Positions 19,205-28,080 of a stretch of 33,226 nucleotides of DNA are shown here, piece by piece. The translations under genes were made by a program, and so were the position numbers. Below the pieces are notes generated by a model, which was not told the origin of the DNA, searched no databases, and saw only the letters and a program-made list of their open reading frames with translations. Origin of the DNA: Chitinophagaceae bacterium (lineage in GTDB: Bacteria; Bacteroidota; Bacteroidia; Chitinophagales; Chitinophagaceae); contig JACMLR010000373.1 of assembly GCA_014379515.1 (NCBI GenBank), positions 1 to 33,226 of the forward strand. The letters run 5' to 3'. Positions within the stretch are counted from its first letter, which is position 1; each line of letters starts with the position of its first letter.

Positions 19205-19234
19205 CAAAGGTAAGCCAGACAATTAGTTTGCCAA
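19205..19234 (-). promoter_or_regulatory. Bacteroidota-type promoter for grpE-dnaJ
   Basis: Minus strand reads TTG-N19-TACCTTTG: -7 at 19212-19205, TTG at 19234-19232. Implies a short 5' UTR before the ATG at 19166. Confidence 0.65.
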
Positions 19235-19591
19235 GCATCAAATACAAGACAAATTGACCTGTTGAACGAGAAGTGATGAATACTTTCGGATCGGAACTCG
19301 TAGACGTGCAGCAATCGCGGAAAGGCATCACGAAACAAATCCATTTTTATTGCCGATTCGAACTCGTAGTTGAAACACTACAATAAAGATCTTCTTTCAA
19401 AGTTGAGGCATGAATTGAAACTGCTTATTTTTTGAGATGTAATGATTCAATTGTAAGAGCAGCGTTTGCTTCGAATTATTAATCTAGTACTTGGATAGAG
19501 TGTTTTCAATGTGTATGCGTTACACAAATAGACGTTAGCATTGGGAAATGAATGAATTCGATGAAACGTAGAGTGCATCAGCGATTGCCGG

Positions 19592-19664
19592 TTTTTTTAA
19601 ATGCATCAAATTTTTTTGAGTTTTTCTTATATCGATTTTTTTTCGATTAATTCAAAAAAAATTT
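19592..19664. promoter_or_regulatory. Phased A/T-tract, inverted-repeat-rich region upstream of susC
   Basis: T7 (19592-19598), AAAT7 (19608-19617), T8 (19636-19643), A8T3 (19654-19664), with short inverted repeats around the last three. Confidence 0.45.
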
Positions 19665-19676
19665 GAAACACAATTT

Positions 19677-19692
19677 AATTTAACGTTAAATT
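19677..19692. promoter_or_regulatory. 16-bp perfect palindrome AATTTAACGTTAAATT, candidate operator for susC
   Basis: Self-reverse-complementary; 51 bp upstream of the susC ATG and just upstream of a -7-like TTATTTTG (19705-19712). Confidence 0.5.
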
Positions 19693-19743
19693 TATACGCC
19701 ATATTTATTTTGTACACACAACCTTAATCAAAACTCAATTATT

Positions 19744-22700
19744 ATGCCCTCAAAGCTGACTGCCGCAAGGTCGTGGTTAGTAGCGTGCCTGCTACTTTTT
19801 ACCACAGTTTCTTTCGCTCAACAAAAAACCGTGACTGGAAAAGTGGTAAACGACAAGGACAAATCTCCGCTTGTTGGTGCCACAATTACTGTCAAAGGTG
19901 GAACAGTAGCCACTTCTACTGGTGCTGATGGAAGTTTCACTATCAGCGTTCCCAGTGCTACAAGCACACTTGTTATTTCTTCCGTTGGATTTGGTACACT
20001 TGAAGTTGAACTCGCGGGCCGTGATGCCGTAAGTATCGAAATGAAGGAAGGCGGATCCACGCTGAATGAAATCGTTGTTACCGGTTACACCGCTCAACGT
20101 AAAAAAGACATTATCGGTGCAGTATCCGTTGTTAATACAAAGGATCTTCAAACAACTCCATCATCAAGTATCGGCGTTCAATTGCAAGGCCGTGCTGCAG
20201 GTGTTCAGGTGAGTAGCTCAGGTGAGCCAGGTGCGGGCGCAATTGTCCGTATCCGCGGTTTTGCTTCTGCCGCTCAGAACGGACCACTGTATATTATCGA
20301 TGGAGTACCTACTACAGATGCCAACAAATTCAACCCGCAGGATGTAGAATCTTTGCAGGTGTTGAAAGATGCAACATCAGCTTCTATCTATGGAGCTCGT
20401 GCTGCAAACGGTGTTGTAATCATTACTACCCGCCAGGGTAAATTGGGAAAGTCGACAATCTCTTATGATGCATACATGGGTACTCAGCGTATTACGGATA
20501 AAATGATTCCGGATTTGTTGAATACACAACAGTATGTTGATTACCTGACTCGCACACAAACAACAGGGTATTCACACCCGGTGTTTGGTAATTATGGAAG
20601 CTTTTCAATTCCAGACTTTATCGTGATTGGTGGTGGTTTCAAAGGCGGCGTTGCTGCAAACGATCCACGTGCAGACCCAGCCAAATACTCAATCGAGAAT
20701 TACGGAAATATCTACCAGATCATGAAAACAAGTCCTGGAACAAACTGGTTTCAGGAGATGATGCAGCCAGGTTATATGATGAGTCACCAGTTATCTGCTT
20801 CTGGCGGAACTGATAAAGCGACTTATTCTGCAAGCGTCAACTATTTTGATCAGAAAGGTACTTTCATCGAAACAAAATACAAGCGTTATACAGTACGTGC
20901 TAACTCGAGCTTTAGACCAAAATCATTCTTCCGCATGGGAGAAAATATGCAGATCAGCTTTGAAGACAGAGTTGGTGGTGCAAACCGTGGTGAAGGTGAT
21001 GCGTGGGCTTCTGCCTTCCGTATGGTGCCTTATATTCCTGTTTACGATATCAAAGGTGGTTATGGTGGTAATGGTGTGGGAACTTCCGGTAACGGTAGTA
21101 GCCCGATTGCAAACTTGCAACGCGCATCAGATAATACCAACAAATGGCTTCGCCTTTTCGGTAACGTATTCGGTGAAGTAACATTCGCACCATGGTTGAC
21201 AGCACGTACTTCGTTTGGTGTTGACTACGGAAATCAGTACGAGCGTTTTGTTACTAAGAAAACATACGAGCGTTCTGAAAATGTTGCAACAACTCAATTG
21301 ACAGAACAAAGCTATTATTACTTTACCTGGACCTGGACAAACACATTGAACTTCCAAAAAACATTTGCGGAAGATCATGATGTTAAGGTACTCGTAGGTT
21401 CTGAAGCAATCAAAGAAAACCCACGTGGGGTTGGAGCATTTGCTCAAAACTTCGACTTTGAAACTCCAGACTTCGTATCGTTGAATACTGCAGTTGCAGG
21501 AAGTTTGGGTGACAGAGGAGTTTATAACTACAACTTCGAAAGAGCAAGCTTGTTTTCCTATTTCGGAAGACTTGATTATGCATACCAGGGCAAATACTTG
21601 TTGAATGCAACAGTTCGTCGTGATGGTAGCTCACGTTTCGGACCAAACGTCCGTTATGCTGTATTCCCATCAATCGGTGTGGGTTGGAGAATTTCTGACG
21701 AGGAGTTCATGAAAGGAATTCCCTGGTTGAATGATTTGAAACTTCGTGCAGGTTGGGGACAAATGGGAAGCCAGTCGAACGTTCGTGCTGCTAACTCATT
21801 CTCTACATTCACTTCAGGTGCAGGAAGTACAAACTATGATATCAATGGTGGAAACACATCTACCACACAGGGATATCGTGCGAATTTCCAGGGTAACCCA
21901 GATACTAAATGGGAAACTACTGAAACAACGAACGTAGGTATCGATGCAACGATCTTCAACAACATGTTTGAAGTGTCATTGGATGTTTACACAAAAAATA
22001 CAGAAGACCTCCTTGTTGAGCAACTTCGTAACGGTCTTGAAGGACTTATTGGCAAACCATTCATCAACCTCGGAACAATGCAGAACCGTGGTGTTGACCT
22101 TGCAATCACAAGCCATCACACAATCGCTCGTGACTTCAGATTGGATGCAACGCTCACCTTCACTCGTTACAAAAATGAGTTGACAAAACTGAATAACGAA
22201 GGAACTCCGGACATTATCGGTCTTGAAAGATTGGGTAATGCAGTTCGTTCGGATATCGGTCAACCAATTTCATCTTTCCATGGTTTTGTACTTGATGGAT
22301 TTTATAATTCTGCTACTGACGTTACTAAGGGACCACTCATTCAGGGTGCACCTGCAATCGTTGGTACATGGAAATATAAAGACGTTAATGGCGATGGTGA
22401 CATCACTGACGCAGATCGTACCTATCTTGGAAGCCCGCACCCCGATTTCCAAATGGGTCTTAACCTGAACCTTGCATATAAAAGTTTCGACTTCCAGGCA
22501 TTCTTCTTCTGGAACCAGGGCAACGAAATCTATAACTACACAAAATATTATACTGATATGCGTGTGTTCGTAGGTGGTGTTAGCACAAGGGTTTTAAATG
22601 ATAGCTGGACTCCAACAAATCAAAATGCAAAACTTCCTCAGTTGGGTGCAACTGTAGCTACAAACGGATTTACTCCTTTTGCTACAGGAGTCTCAAATTC

Positions 22701-22977
22701 TTATTATGTTGAGGATGGTTCTTATTTCAGAGCTAAGAATATTCAGTTAGGATATTCTTTACCTAAAGCGCTTCTTAATAATTGGAAAATAGAGAATGTT
22801 CGTTTTTATGTACAAGCTGTAAACCTGTTTACGCTCACTAACTACAGCGGTGGCGATCCGGATTTGAATATCATCTCCCGTGATCCAGGTGGCAGAGGTG
22901 ACCGTTACATAGGTGTTGACCTTGGTGGTTTCCCGAATCCTAAACAGGTGTTCTTCGGATTAAACGTTACATTCTAA
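19744..22977 (+). CDS. SusC/RagA-family TonB-linked outer membrane transporter
   Basis: 1077 aa; signal peptide, CarboxypepD_reg-like domain (VTGKVVNDKDKSPLVGATITVKG), LNEIVVTGYTAQRKKDIIGAVS, PLYIIDGVP, DATSASIYGARAANGVVIITTRQGK. Confidence 0.96.
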   Translation: MPSKLTAARSWLVACLLLFTTVSFAQQKTVTGKVVNDKDKSPLVGATITVKGGTVATSTGADGSFTISVPSATSTLVISSVGFGTLEVELAGRDAVSIEMKEGGSTLNEIVVTGYTAQRKKDIIGAVSVVNTKDLQTTPSSSIGVQLQGRAAGVQVSSSGEPGAGAIVRIRGFASAAQNGPLYIIDGVPTTDANKFNPQDVESLQVLKDATSASIYGARAANGVVIITTRQGKLGKSTISYDAYMGTQRITDKMIPDLLNTQQYVDYLTRTQTTGYSHPVFGNYGSFSIPDFIVIGGGFKGGVAANDPRADPAKYSIENYGNIYQIMKTSPGTNWFQEMMQPGYMMSHQLSASGGTDKATYSASVNYFDQKGTFIETKYKRYTVRANSSFRPKSFFRMGENMQISFEDRVGGANRGEGDAWASAFRMVPYIPVYDIKGGYGGNGVGTSGNGSSPIANLQRASDNTNKWLRLFGNVFGEVTFAPWLTARTSFGVDYGNQYERFVTKKTYERSENVATTQLTEQSYYYFTWTWTNTLNFQKTFAEDHDVKVLVGSEAIKENPRGVGAFAQNFDFETPDFVSLNTAVAGSLGDRGVYNYNFERASLFSYFGRLDYAYQGKYLLNATVRRDGSSRFGPNVRYAVFPSIGVGWRISDEEFMKGIPWLNDLKLRAGWGQMGSQSNVRAANSFSTFTSGAGSTNYDINGGNTSTTQGYRANFQGNPDTKWETTETTNVGIDATIFNNMFEVSLDVYTKNTEDLLVEQLRNGLEGLIGKPFINLGTMQNRGVDLAITSHHTIARDFRLDATLTFTRYKNELTKLNNEGTPDIIGLERLGNAVRSDIGQPISSFHGFVLDGFYNSATDVTKGPLIQGAPAIVGTWKYKDVNGDGDITDADRTYLGSPHPDFQMGLNLNLAYKSFDFQAFFFWNQGNEIYNYTKYYTDMRVFVGGVSTRVLNDSWTPTNQNAKLPQLGATVATNGFTPFATGVSNSYYVEDGSYFRAKNIQLGYSLPKALLNNWKIENVRFYVQAVNLFTLTNYSGGDPDLNIISRDPGGRGDRYIGVDLGGFPNPKQVFFGLNVTF

Positions 22978-22996
22978 ATTTTAAACAAGATTGTTT

Positions 22997-24721
22997 ATGA
23001 AAACAAATAACAAATTATTTATCACCATCCTGGCGGGTTCAATGATCTTTGGCGCTTGCAAAGAGTCATTCCTCGAAATACCTCCCCAGGGTGTATATGA
23101 TGAAGCATCCCTTTCCAATAAAAAGGGTTTAAACGGGATGCTGATCAATGCTTACGCTACGTTAGATGGACAGGAAGGAACCTGGTATGCAGGTGCAAGT
23201 AACTGGGTTTGGGGAAGCGTTGCCGGTGGCGATGCTTACAAAGGAAGTGAAGAAAGCGATCAGGTGGATGTTAACCCTGTCGTTCGCTTCGTTCACCAGC
23301 CAAGCAATCCAATCATCCTCAACAAATGGAACGGAACCTATGATGGTATTCGCCAGGCGAACCTCGTTCTCCGGATTCTTCCAAACGTAACTGACATCAC
23401 TGCTGGTGAAGCAACTCAAATCGGAGCAGAAGCTCGTTTCCTCAGAGGTCATCACCATTTCGAAGGAAAGAAAATGTGGAAGAATATTCCTTATGTAGAT
23501 GAAACAGTTACTGATTTCAAGATCCCTAATACTAGTGGTGCTGATTACGTTAACATCTGGCCTCAAATCGAAGCAGATCTAAAATATGCTTACGATAACC
23601 TGGATGAAACGAAACCAAACGCTGGTCGTATCAACAAATGGGGAGCTGCTGCATACCTTGCAAAAGCGTATATGTTCCAAAAGAAGTTCACAGAAGCGAA
23701 AGCACTTTATGACCTTATCATTGCTAACGGTAAAACGACTAAAGGCGATAAATATGGTTTGATGGATAACTACGGCGGAAATTTCCGTGTGACTTCCGAA
23801 AACAATAAAGAAACCATTTTTGCAATCCAGTCTTCTTATGGAGACGGATCAAACACAAACGGTAACTACGACAATGCGCTGAACTTCCCTCACAACTCTG
23901 GACCAAAACCTGGTGGATGCTGCGGATTCTTTCAGCCTTCACAGTCATTTGTGAATTCATTCAAAACTGATGCAGGTGGACTTCCAACTCCAACTACGTT
24001 CAACGCAACGAATGTAACAAGTGATGAATTGGTTACCTCTGCGGCGCCATTCGTTCCGTACGCAGGTACACTTGATCCACGTTTAGACTGGAGTGTTGGT
24101 AGAAGAAGCGTTCCTTATTACGATTGGGGTGTACACCCAGGTCGTGATTGGATCCGTGATGTAATCTTCGGTGGTCCTTACAGTCCAAAAAAGAATACCT
24201 ATTATAGGGCTGATCAGGGTACTACGGCAGGTGTTGTTGGTTGGGGTTGGGCGAATACTGCGCTTAACTATACAATCATGCGTTTTGCTGACGTATTACT
24301 GATGGCTGCAGAAGCAGAAATCGAAGTAGGATCTTTGGCAACTGCGACTAACTATGTCAACATGGTTAGAACAAGGGCTAAAAATTCGCCAGTTCTTAAT
24401 GGCGCAGTTGATGCTGCGAACTACCTGGTAAATACTTATCCTGTATTTGGATCACAGGCAGCAGGTCGAACAGCAGTTCGTTTCGAGCGCAAACTCGAAC
24501 TCGGAATGGAAGGTCATCGTTTCTTTGACCTCGTTCGTTGGGAGATTGCCGATACCGAAATCAATCCTTACCTCACTATCGAGGGAACACGCCGTCCTGG
24601 TCCTCTTGCTGGCGCAACCTTCGTAAAAGGAAAGCATGAGTATTTCCCGATTCCCGACTTTGTAATCAGTCAGAGTTTCAAAGATGGTGCTGCAACTATT
24701 AAGCAGAATCCTGGTTATTAA
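22997..24721 (+). CDS. SusD/RagB-family nutrient-binding outer membrane lipoprotein
   Basis: Lipobox MIFGAC; ADVLLMAAEAEIEVG, FERKLELGMEGHRFFDLVRW. ATG at 22997 preferred over the TTG at 22991. Confidence 0.95.
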   Translation: MKTNNKLFITILAGSMIFGACKESFLEIPPQGVYDEASLSNKKGLNGMLINAYATLDGQEGTWYAGASNWVWGSVAGGDAYKGSEESDQVDVNPVVRFVHQPSNPIILNKWNGTYDGIRQANLVLRILPNVTDITAGEATQIGAEARFLRGHHHFEGKKMWKNIPYVDETVTDFKIPNTSGADYVNIWPQIEADLKYAYDNLDETKPNAGRINKWGAAAYLAKAYMFQKKFTEAKALYDLIIANGKTTKGDKYGLMDNYGGNFRVTSENNKETIFAIQSSYGDGSNTNGNYDNALNFPHNSGPKPGGCCGFFQPSQSFVNSFKTDAGGLPTPTTFNATNVTSDELVTSAAPFVPYAGTLDPRLDWSVGRRSVPYYDWGVHPGRDWIRDVIFGGPYSPKKNTYYRADQGTTAGVVGWGWANTALNYTIMRFADVLLMAAEAEIEVGSLATATNYVNMVRTRAKNSPVLNGAVDAANYLVNTYPVFGSQAAGRTAVRFERKLELGMEGHRFFDLVRWEIADTEINPYLTIEGTRRPGPLAGATFVKGKHEYFPIPDFVISQSFKDGAATIKQNPGY

Positions 24722-24742
24722 TTGACTTCACATATCAATAGT

Positions 24743-24772
24743 AAAAGACCGCAGCAATGCGGTCTTTTTTTT
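24743..24772 (+). terminator. Intrinsic terminator downstream of susD
   Basis: AAAAGACCGCA-GCAA-TGCGGTCTTTT (11-bp stem with GNRA-type loop) followed by T residues. Confidence 0.9.
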
Positions 24773-24820
24773 ATGCGATTATTTTCTTCCAGCTAAATTG
24801 CAGTCTCAATAATTAATAAG

Positions 24821-26371
24821 TTGCTCAGGCTAAACAAACTCCCCCGAATTCTCTTTTTTAGTTTCTGTTTACTCGCTGCTTTAACTGTATACGCGTGCAG
24901 AAACACGAACAACGCAGAGAAGGGAAGTGAACTTTCTAAAACCTATTGCGGATCCTGTCATCAGTATCCAGCTCCAGAACTACTGGACAAACAAACATGG
25001 AGGGAACTCGTACTTCCTGTGATGGGCAATTTTTTTGGTATTGAAACGGAAAGTCAATCAAGCGGCTGGGATAAAAAGCCCACACCACTTGCAACCAACG
25101 GCAAGCAGCAAACGCTAAGCAAAGAAGATTGGAAACTCATTGTCGATTTTTATGTGAGCAATGCACCCGACACTCTTTCCCGACCAGAGAAGGACATTGT
25201 TATTGCTGATACAATTCCGGGCTTTGAGATTTTCCAGTCACCTGCGGCATATGGCAGCCCATCCTTATCCTATATTGGTATTGACACATCATCCAAAACG
25301 TCAACGCTGCTTATTGCCGATTTAAGCCAACAATATATTTATCGTTATAGTAGTAAGTTGAAAGTGATAGATTCAGTTCGAATAGCTGATGGTGCTGTTG
25401 TGAACCTGGACATTCATCAAAACCGAATTGCTGTTTGTAATGTGGGCCAACTTAGCCCGAACAATGGAAAGTCGGGAAAAGGTCAGCAGCTCTTGCTTTC
25501 GAATACGGGCAGCATGGAGTGGAACAATGATTTTAATCTACCCTCTCTGGCCCGACCAGTAGAATTACGTTCGCTCGATTTGGATGGTGATGGAGATGAC
25601 GATTATCTCGTGTCTGAATTCGGCCATAATTCCGGGGCGCTTTCATGGAGACGTAGCCTGGGAAATAACCAGTATGAAGTCCGTTCGCTTCGGGCCTTAC
25701 CTGGTTGCATTGAAACAATCATCCGTGATGTGAATGCTGACGGTCGACCAGATATATTCGCTTTGTTTACACAGGCGGACGAGGGAATCTTTTTATTTAC
25801 TAATCTTGGGAATGGTGAATTTAAAGAACAACGCATTCTTCAGTTTCCTGCATCATACGGATCTTCTTCATTTGAGTTGATTGATATCGACAAGGATAAT
25901 GATGAAGACATTGTTTATACCTGCGGGGACAATTCTGATTTCTCACCCATTCTGAAACCTTACCACGGCGTTTATATCTATCTCAACGATGGAGCACTTA
26001 ATTTCAGTCGAAAATTCTTCTTTCCAATAAACGGATGTTACAAATCGCGCACGGCAGATTATGATCACGATGGAAATTTAGACATAGCTACGATTTCTTT
26101 TTTTGCAGATTATGCAAATTTACCGGAAGAAGGATTTGTGTACCTGCATAACAACGGAAATTTAAACTTCAGTGCCTATTCTTTCAAACAGTCCGTTTTA
26201 GGCCGATGGCTAACGATGGATGCTGGCGATCTTGATGGAGATGGAAATATTGATCTTGTTCTCGGTAATCTCTCCATCGGTCCCTACAATTCAAGGCCAA
26301 AAAATGAATGGGTGAATGGACCCCGGTTCTTCTATCTAAGGAATAAATCAAAGCCTGCGAATTACAAGTAA
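24821..26371 (+). CDS. Lipoprotein with c-type heme motif and FG-GAP/VCBS repeats
   Basis: Lipobox-like LTVYAC; single CxxCH (YCGSCHQ, codons at 24947-24961); DLDGDGDDD, DVNADGRPD, DIDKDNDED, DYDHDGNLD, DLDGDGNID Ca-binding-type repeats. TTG start. Confidence 0.85.
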   Translation: MLRLNKLPRILFFSFCLLAALTVYACRNTNNAEKGSELSKTYCGSCHQYPAPELLDKQTWRELVLPVMGNFFGIETESQSSGWDKKPTPLATNGKQQTLSKEDWKLIVDFYVSNAPDTLSRPEKDIVIADTIPGFEIFQSPAAYGSPSLSYIGIDTSSKTSTLLIADLSQQYIYRYSSKLKVIDSVRIADGAVVNLDIHQNRIAVCNVGQLSPNNGKSGKGQQLLLSNTGSMEWNNDFNLPSLARPVELRSLDLDGDGDDDYLVSEFGHNSGALSWRRSLGNNQYEVRSLRALPGCIETIIRDVNADGRPDIFALFTQADEGIFLFTNLGNGEFKEQRILQFPASYGSSSFELIDIDKDNDEDIVYTCGDNSDFSPILKPYHGVYIYLNDGALNFSRKFFFPINGCYKSRTADYDHDGNLDIATISFFADYANLPEEGFVYLHNNGNLNFSAYSFKQSVLGRWLTMDAGDLDGDGNIDLVLGNLSIGPYNSRPKNEWVNGPRFFYLRNKSKPANYK

Positions 26372-26394
26372 GCTCTACGCGAATTTTTAAGTAT

Positions 26395-26402
26395 TACTTT
26401 TG
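26395..26402 (+). promoter_or_regulatory. Candidate -7 element TACTTTTG immediately upstream of the rlmI-like gene
   Basis: Exact TAnnTTTG match ending 4 nt before the ATG at 26407; no good -33. Confidence 0.35.
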
Positions 26403-26406
26403 CCGG

Positions 26407-27579
26407 ATGATCAAAGTGATATTAAAAAAGAAAATCAGTAACCGTGTGGTCAACGGTCATCCCTGGATTTTTAATAACGAGATAAATATTGTAGAAGGTG
26501 AACCCGAAGGTGGCGAAATTGTTGAAGTGCAAACACACGATAAAAAATTTCTTGGTAAAGGATATATCAACCCGAAGTCGCAAATTGTTGTTCGGTTGCT
26601 CACGCGCGATCGCAATGAAGCAATTGATGACTCTTTTTTTTACAATCGGCTTCTTGCTGCTTGGAATTACAGGAAGCAAATTGGGTATAGTGATAACTGT
26701 CGACTGATTTTCGGCGAGGCCGATAACATGCCGCAATTAGTCATCGATAAGTTTAATGATTACTTCGTGATCCAAACGCTTGCATTGGGGATGGATAAAT
26801 GGAAGCCTGCGATTGTAGGTGCTATTGAAAAGATATTTCAGCCTAAAGGTATTTACGAGCGCAATGATGTTCCCGTTCGTGAACTGGAAGGAATGCAGCA
26901 ACAAAAAGGTTTTCTGTCGGCAGGTTTTGATACTAAGATCAGGATTACTGAGAACGGGCTAAAGTTCAATGTAGACATCGAGAATGGGCAGAAGACCGGT
27001 TATTTCCTTGACCAACAAGATAATCGCCGTGCAATACAGCACATCGTGAAAGGTGCTGATGTTCTTGGAGCTTTTACATATACCGGCACCTTCGAAATCC
27101 ATGCTGCGCATTATGGTGCGAAATCCGTCCTTGGTCTCGATATTTCGGAGAATGCTGTGAAACAGGCAAACGAGAATTCAGCATTAAATGGCTACTCAGA
27201 TATCTGTCGCTTCGAGGCTGTGAATGCCTTTGACGTATTGAAGCAATGGGGAAAAGATGGAAGAAAGTACGATGTCGTGATGCTCGATCCGCCTTCGTTC
27301 ACAAAGACAAGGGAAAATATTCAAAAAGCAATTGCAGGATACAAAGAGATTAATCTTCGGGGGATGAAGCTGATCCGACCGGGTGGGTTTCTTGTAACGT
27401 CGAGTTGTACGAACCTTATTGAACCGAGTTTATTCCTGGACATCATCCAGGATGCGGCACGTGACGCGAGAAGAAAGTTGAGACAGGTGTGTTTCCAGGC
27501 GCAATCTGCAGATCATCCAATAATTCGCGAATGGGAGAATACACAATACCTGAAATTCCTGATCACACAGGTACAGTAA
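26407..27579 (+). CDS. rlmI: Class I SAM-dependent rRNA methyltransferase, RlmI-like (PUA + methyltransferase)
   Basis: 390 aa; NRVVNGHPWIFNNEI PUA start, ENGQKTGYFLDQQDNRRA, DVLGAFTYTGTFEIHAA, DVVMLDPPSFTK, LVTSSCTN. Confidence 0.88.
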   Translation: MIKVILKKKISNRVVNGHPWIFNNEINIVEGEPEGGEIVEVQTHDKKFLGKGYINPKSQIVVRLLTRDRNEAIDDSFFYNRLLAAWNYRKQIGYSDNCRLIFGEADNMPQLVIDKFNDYFVIQTLALGMDKWKPAIVGAIEKIFQPKGIYERNDVPVRELEGMQQQKGFLSAGFDTKIRITENGLKFNVDIENGQKTGYFLDQQDNRRAIQHIVKGADVLGAFTYTGTFEIHAAHYGAKSVLGLDISENAVKQANENSALNGYSDICRFEAVNAFDVLKQWGKDGRKYDVVMLDPPSFTKTRENIQKAIAGYKEINLRGMKLIRPGGFLVTSSCTNLIEPSLFLDIIQDAARDARRKLRQVCFQAQSADHPIIREWENTQYLKFLITQVQ

Positions 27580-27597
27580 AAAAGAGAAATAAATTGA

Positions 27598-27939
27598 TTA
27601 TTTAGAAACCTGGAACTTACCCGAGTCGACAACCTTGCCGTTCTTGTCGCGTAACTGGAAGATATAAACGCCACGGAAGAAATCAGCAACACTTACAACT
27701 GTTTTTGGAGTTACATTATTTACTTCGAAGACCTTTTTTCCGAGGAAATTGAAGATCTGAAAGTTGTATGATTTATCGTATGCTTTTTGAAACTCGAAAT
27801 TGATAAATGAAACTGCTGGGTTAGGATAGAACTTGATAATTTTTGTTGTAGGATCGCCTGCAGGAGAAGGCGTAGTTCTGTCCTGGCTTTTCGCCGTGAC
27901 TGATATGAAAAGGATTATGGATAATGTGTAAAAAATCTT
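27598..27939 (-). CDS. Small secreted protein consisting mainly of a T9SS type A C-terminal sorting domain
   Basis: MKIFYTLSIILFISVTAKSQ signal peptide, ~15-aa linker, then KFYPNPAVSFINFEF...YNFQIFNFLGKKVFEVN...FFRGVYIFQLRDKNGKVVDSGKFQVSK. Met at 27939 preferred over the start at 27972. Confidence 0.85.
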   Translation of the reverse strand, partial: KIFYTLSIILFISVTAKSQDRTTPSPAGDPTTKIIKFYPNPAVSFINFEFQKAYDKSYNFQIFNFLGKKVFEVNNVTPKTVVSVADFFRGVYIFQLRDKNGKVVDSGKFQVSK

Positions 27940-28080
27940 CATCAAGGATGATAGTTTACTTTGAGTGTTCAAGGTAAATCCTTTAAAACGAATTTACAAC
28001 TAGTTACCATAAAAATCCTGCCCGCTAAGCATAAGAGCTTAGTGGAATTCCGGTCAAATCCTTGAAAATCAACAACCTTA

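Noticed and set aside
28022-28045. Hairpin CCGCTAAGC/GCTTAGTGG upstream of the T9SS small protein
   Set aside because: Short stem, G-U pair on one strand only, and no adjacent T-run; could be a weak terminator for the peroxiredoxin operon but not supportable.
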